This document shows, piece by piece, positions 59,155 through 64,000 of a stretch of 64,000 nt of DNA; position 1 is the first letter of the stretch; every line of letters begins with the position of its first letter. The stretch spans positions 76,265,160-76,329,159 of the forward strand of contig OX104130.1 of NCBI GenBank assembly GCA_944470555.2. The letters are read 5' to 3'. The position numbers and the translations under genes were made by a program. This DNA is from Heterobilharzia americana. Its lineage: Eukaryota; Platyhelminthes; Trematoda; Strigeidida; Schistosomatidae. A model generated the notes under the pieces. It worked only from the letters and a program-made list of their open reading frames with translations. It was not told where the DNA came from and made no database searches.

Positions 59155-59225
59155 CTGGATCAAATTGTTCGACCTCTATTGCCATATGGGCTCTTAAGCG
59201 GGCTCTTCTGCTGGCCACAACCATC
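59155..59225. mobile_element. SMalpha remnant
   Basis: It contains GCCATATGGGCTCT (tail) next to CTTCTGCTGGCCACAACC (the hammerhead-end flank) in an order that implies a deletion. No core remains. Confidence 0.4.
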
Positions 59226-59494
59226 CAAATTATGATAATGTAAAGAATATTAAAAAAGAGAACATTTTACATTGTTAATTAAATTATTGAAATGAGATTG
59301 TTAACTGTTACAAAGTTGACGTGTGAGTTTTGTTCTAACACCTTATTCCTCACATAATATACGTGCTAGGTAAGGTACAGTCGAATTCTTATACTTAGCT
59401 GTAAGAGCATACAGTCTTATGTAGTTTCTCTTTGTCCTCTCTGATGAGAAATAAGGAGAGAGACGGTATCATATAAAAACCCTTATACTAAAAA

Positions 59495-59697
59495 ACATAC
59501 CCATCGCACAAGAAGTGGCTATCTTGGCTAGGTGGTGTAGTGGATAATGCGCTGGCGTTTGAAGCGATCGCTCCCGAGTCTGAATCCCGGTGGGGACAAC
59601 ATCACTCACTGGGAAGCAGGTACATCCAGCTGACGAGTCCCAAATAGGACGAGACGGGTATCCTGGATTCCACTGCTAGCCATGATCCATCCTTAAC
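59495..59697 (+). mobile_element. SMalpha-like repeat, intact promoter boxes
   Basis: It starts ACCCATCGCACAAGAAGTGG. A-box-like TAGGTGGTGTAGTGG is at 59,530, B-box-like GAGTCTGAATCCC at 59,576. The hammerhead reads CTGACGA (59,630-59,636) but GAGA (59,651-59,654) in place of GAAA, which should abolish cleavage. Stems I and II are perfect. It ends CCACTGCTAGCC. It sits directly beside the 3' end of the CR1-like LINE. Confidence 0.8.
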
Positions 59698-59699
59698 AT

Positions 59700-62095
59700 A
59701 AGGAGAGAGAGCTTTAAATGATGTGGATACTTTGTGTCAGTTAAAATTACTGTAGCTAGTTGCTTGTTAGAATTTAAATGTCTGTCAACTACAGTGTTAG
59801 TCAGTTGGGCCAGAGGTACACCCCTCACCTTACTGACGGCTTTCAAGGCCTTAAGCATTGTACCATAATGCTTTTTAAGTAGATCAAGAAAGATCAATGG
59901 AGGGCAATACAGAAGAATAGGTAAAATGAAGGAATTATAAATTCTGAACGTAGTGGTTGAATTAAACAAGACAGCCTCAGTTTCTTTATGTAATACTTTA
60001 AACGAAAGATTGTTTTACAAGTCAACAAGATATAAGGTGACCAACAAAGATCAGAATTAAATCTTATTCAAGATGGTTAACACTCGATTTACTTTCACCA
60101 GAAATACCGTCAGTGTAACGGGCGTCATGAGACTTAAGCAGCTCACACAAGTCTTGTTTACATCCGAGGCTAAAATTAACAGTCTGAGATTTAGAAACGT
60201 TTAGTTTGCGACTATTTGAGAGAAAATACTAGTCAATTATAGACAAGAAACCATTTAATTCAGAGTAATCAAAGTGAGAAATAACTGGAATAAACACCGT
60301 CAGGTTATTAGCATACTTTATAAAATTAATTTCAATGGAAGAAGGTAACTCATGTTAAAAGAAAGAGGACAGAAATCGGAAAAGTACTGTACCTTGAGGC
60401 ACATCATCTTCAGTCAGGGACGAAGTGAAGCACTTCCCTCTATAAACAGTATGCTGTTTCCTTTCAGAAAAATAAAAATACGGCCACGTTTTAACTTTTG
60501 GCTGAGTATGAGCTATGATAAGCCTATTTAACAAGAGGGGTCTAGGTACTGAGTCAAAGGCTGATGAGTAATCCAGGAAGATACAACGAAAATACTTATC
60601 GCCTTTGTCTAGACCAGAAACAATGTTATGACTCAAAACATTGACAACATTTAAAGTACTTCTCCTCCATTTGTAAGCGAACTGTTTTGGATCTCTGAAA
60701 GCCTTCAATGAAGGTTCAAGCATAAGGGGAATTAATTTCTGCACTGTCTTCATAAAAGGGGAAGTTGGATCGAAACGTAACATCTGACCCACCAGATAAC
60801 AACTCAGGCAAACAGCCGATATAGCATTTTCGGGAAATGGAGGATTGAAGATATCTGTAAGATGGCATAACATACCTGAACATTTTCTGAATATAATGTT
60901 CGAAAAAGCATCAGGACTAAAGCTATGGGGTGGATTCAAGGATTTAAGACACTTAAATACGTAATTTGTATTGAAACAAGGAAGCCAGCTATCCATTTCC
61001 CTACGAAAACTTCCCGACGTATAAATGACCTTCTGCATCCATTTTCTACCAGTAAGCTCTTTAAATAACTTCCGTATATTAGAAGAGTTCTTATATTGTA
61101 GAAACTTCTGCTTATATGTAGTATTCAGACGTATTTCAGACATGGTTAGGCAGTTAAGTCTTTTAACGCCAGGGTGATCTCTTGTCTTACACAACCTCTC
61201 CTCTGCTCTACGAAGCCCCTTGAGTTGAGAAGAGGAAACTCTGTCAAATCTCATGTAGATTATTTCAGCAGGGAAGCAAGTATCGAGACGGAATCTGAGA
61301 TAACTTGTGATATTAGTGATAGTGTTATCTAAAACTTCATCAGCAGATAAGTCACAGTCTGTTTCTTTAAGCGTGCTTCTCAGATGTAGTACATTTTTCT
61401 CTGAGTAGCATCCGTACCGAACTTTTATGGAAAGGTATTTGAAAGCCTTCTTGTGTAATTTGCCGCACACTTTAAGCAAAACTGGTACAGCACAGTGGTC
61501 AGAATTCAGCTGCGGAGCCCGTTAACGGGCTCTATGTATGCTAAATTCATTTGTAAATATTAAATCTAAGGTGTTGTCAAGATGAGTAGAAACGTTAACC
61601 ATATTTTAATGACCTAATGATACAAAGAAACTGTTGTCACATGAAATAAAATCTCCACAGACTATAGATAAGCAGTCACCTAGAATCGAAGCAGCAAATT
61701 CAGTGAATTCATCAGCAAAAGTTGGTAAATCTGGGAAATTGCAGTAAGGTTTGACGGATATTTGCTACATATATGTGTTGATATTTATTCGAACATTTTG
61801 GACGACATTTAAGGGTAATACACTCAATTTTTTGTTTGGTTGAGAAGCCAAAGTATACATAGTTGGAGTTGGACCAGTTTGTGTTCTAAAAAAAGCTTCA
61901 ATCTTGTCGAAATAATCTCATACCATTTAGGTAAACTAACTGGTCATCGTAAAGGTTATGAAACCATGTTTCCTGCAGCATTATTACATCCTTAATTGGA
62001 TAAACATTTGCGGATAACGGTGACTGAAAATAGTCAACCTGCAGTTTCTGCAAAAGTGTTTCCGGAATAGTCATTTAATCTATGGTCATAAGCTA
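59700..62095 (-). pseudogene. CR1/SR1-like LINE, endonuclease and RT
   Basis: About 2.4 kb. From the 5' side: endonuclease pieces LQETWFHNLY (about 61,960), GDFISCD (about 61,650), THLDNTLDLIFTNEF (about 61,570) and NSDHCAV (about 61,495), the catalytic SDH motif, in more than one frame. A 374-codon open frame (61,479-60,355) then covers the linker and RT: LNPPHSFSPDAFSN, FAYKWRRSTLNVVNVLSHNI, FLDYSSAFDSVPRPLLLNRL (motif A) and VPQGTVL (motif B). After a frameshift near 60,355, motif C reads IKYANNLTVF, so YADD has become YANN. The C-terminal part (59,969-59,676) includes LPILLYCPPLIFLDLLKKHY. The frameshift and the YANN change make it inactive. Confidence 0.85.
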
Positions 62096-62124
62096 GGGAG
62101 CCCGTTGCTATCCACCATAGTATC

Positions 62125-64000
62125 ATTATTATTTGTTCCTTGGGTTCCTAATGGAACATAGGGCTTCAGTAGCACGTCTATATTCCACTCTGTCCGCTCC
62201 AATCTTTTGAACCTGGCTCCACGACTGCCCACAAGCTCTCATTTCCTCCTCGCATGATCTCCTCTATGTCACCCTCAGCTCACACGCCCAACTCGTCGCT
62301 TTCCTTCTGGCTTCCACTCGAACGCCTGGCCTGACGCGTGATGTCCCCAGTCGGCCTTCTCAGTGCATGCCCAGTCCAATCCATCTTCACTTCCTTCAAC
62401 TGCATATTTATTCAGCGATAGCTTCTTGCTTCGTTAGTTCGTTTCCACAGTGAGTTCCTTGTTACTTATTCATATTATTCTGGCCATCTGATCTTCAGTA
62501 ACGAGCCAGCGTAGGCAGTTGTTGATGAATATCTGTAGTTTGTTGGAAATGCCTTTCGTAGCACGCCAAGTCTCTCAGCCATCACGTAGAAGCACTGACT
62601 TGACGTTGATGTTGAAACTTGTTCCACATGCTGAGTGCAGTAGAGTATATCTCCACACTGGTTTCAGGCTAATGAACGCCTGTCTTGTTTTTCCGATCCT
62701 GGCTTTGAAGTCTTCGTCCGTACCACCTGCACTTGAAACAGTGCTTCCTAGATAGGTGAAGGAGGTTACTTCCTTTAAGTTTCTCCCGTTGACGGTGATT
62801 GGAGTTTGTTGTTGTTGCTGGTGTTGGCCGGGTATCTTCATCACCTCTGTCTTCCCCAAGTTCACTTGAAGTCCCGTCTTCCTTCGCTGCCCTGCCTCCT
62901 CTGTCAACTTGTTGGATTTTGCCTGCAGATCTGCAAGTTTGTATGACATCAGACATAAGCCATCGGCGAAATCCAAATCTTCTAGGTTCTTTGCCCCAGT
63001 CCAGCGTACCCCCTATTCTCGCTTCTCACTTTTTGTTGCATGATGCAGTCGAGTCAACCACAATCAGGAATATCATGGATGATAGTAGACGGCAGCCTTG
63101 TTTCACTCCTGTCTTCACTTCAAAAGCATCTCTGGGCTTCTCATTGTGAGTTACTTGGCATGTGGCGTCTTCACATGGTTGCTGAATGCGATTGAAAAGG
63201 TTCGTGGCACTAATACCGTAGTGTTGAAGCAACTGCTGGTCAAATTACTTGTCAGTCGACTCCTCGGTAGAAGCTTTTTTCAAATTCGATGAAGTTGAGG
63301 TGAGGTAGAGTGTTGACTACTATTCTATTTTCTGTTCTATGATGATGCGAAGCGTTGCAATTTGGTCTGCACATGATTTGTACTTCCTGAAGCCTGCCTG
63401 TTCCGGTCGCAGTTTTGAATCCAGTGCGTCTTTAAGCCTCTCCAGGATGATGCGGCTTAATATTTTACTTGCTCTGGGTGGACAGGAGAGTGATTCCGCG
63501 CCAGTTCTTGCAAGTACTGAGGTCTCCCTTCTTCGGCAGTTTGACAAGGTAACCCTTCTTCCAATCACTAGCCAGGTACCTTCTCTTCCTTCCACACCTT
63601 CTGCAATAGTGGTGTGGTGTGAGCATGTCCGCTGTTGTCTCTGCATCTGTTCTCAGTGCTTCTGGCGGGATCCCATCTGGTCCTGCTGCTTTCCCACATT
63701 TCAGTAGCTTTATGGCGTTCAGGACTTCCACTTTTGTTGGTGGATTTATGTTCACTTGTAATTCAGCGGCTGCAGGTGGTATTTCTGGACGAAGTGCAGG
63801 TGGTGGTGGTGATCGATTCAAGAGCTTCTTGGAGTGGTCAACCCATCGTTTCCTTTGTTTCTCTTCTTTCGTAATTAGATTTCCGTCATCATCTTTTATT
63901 GGTTTCATCTGTGTTGATCTCTATCCTCCCAGATAGTAACCTAGTTATTCGATATGATGTTGTCAGGTCTCTCCTACCTACAGCCTGTTCTGCTTCACTT
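62125..64000 (-). pseudogene. RTE-clade LINE, 3' part, continues past the window
   Basis: The RT starts near 63,908: LITKEEKQRKRWVDHSKKLL, LLKCGKAAGPDGIPPEALRT (motif 1/2a region), then DWKKGYLVKLPKKGDLSTCK and NWRGITLLS. After frame changes: RMKDALDSKLRPEQAGFRK-like sequence at 63,440, AFEVKTGVKQGCRLLSSMIF at 63,120, and motif C as MDFADGLCLMSYKL at 62,970 (FADG in place of FADD). GLQVNLGKTEVMKI and SFTYLGSTVS follow. The 3' end is at about 62,125 (TTATTATTTGTTCCTTGGG on the plus strand), 30 bases from the CR1-like LINE. The endonuclease lies outside the window except perhaps the last 100 bases, which match 36,215-36,300 in copy 2. Confidence 0.85.

Overview
The window looks like intergenic or intronic DNA from a blood fluke (Schistosomatidae, probably Schistosoma). 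I found no intact host protein gene, true tRNA or rRNA gene, CRISPR array or bacterial-type operon. The strongest taxonomic clue is a family of tRNA-promoter repeats with a hammerhead ribozyme core (CTGACGA, a GTCC/GGAC hairpin, GAAA, then a cut site before CTGGATTCCACTGCTAGC). This is the arrangement known from the schistosome SMalpha repeat. RTE-clade and CR1/SR1-like LINEs, several Penelope-like elements (PLEs) with GIY-YIG domains, and a Ty3/Gypsy-like LTR/gag remnant also fit a trematode. The species is not resolved. Family assignments come from reading translated motifs, not from database searches.

Layout. 0-10 kb: an RTE 3' end, a tRNA-like foldback element, an inverted pair of PLE-A pieces, a third tRNA-like family (family C), SMalpha copies and a split PLE-B copy. 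10-20 kb: a decayed CR1-like LINE, four SMalpha loci, family B and C repeats, and the least damaged RTE reverse transcriptase (19 kb). 20-34 kb: mostly unassigned sequence, a near-palindromic SMalpha element with an intact-looking hammerhead (25.7 kb), a PLE-C fragment, and an RTE insertion (30.0-32.1 kb) with an apparent target-site duplication inside a repeat whose uninterrupted copy lies at 23.6-24.2 kb. 34-48 kb: a near full-length but broken RTE, a solo-LTR-like sequence, opposed PLE fragments and LINE fragments. 48-64 kb: a long featureless stretch, a PLE-B copy, an LTR/gag remnant, a third copy of the defective RTE subfamily, a 2.4 kb CR1-like LINE and a further RTE that runs off the window edge.

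No genes work together here in the operon sense. The shared theme is retroelement biology: LINE and PLE enzymes (all broken here) could have mobilised the non-coding repeats. Three unrelated tRNA-like families occur repeatedly as inverted (foldback) structures, and SMalpha does so at seven loci with the two promoters facing each other. A defective RTE subfamily is present three times with the same stop codons, so it was copied after it was already broken. I consider these the most interesting observations.
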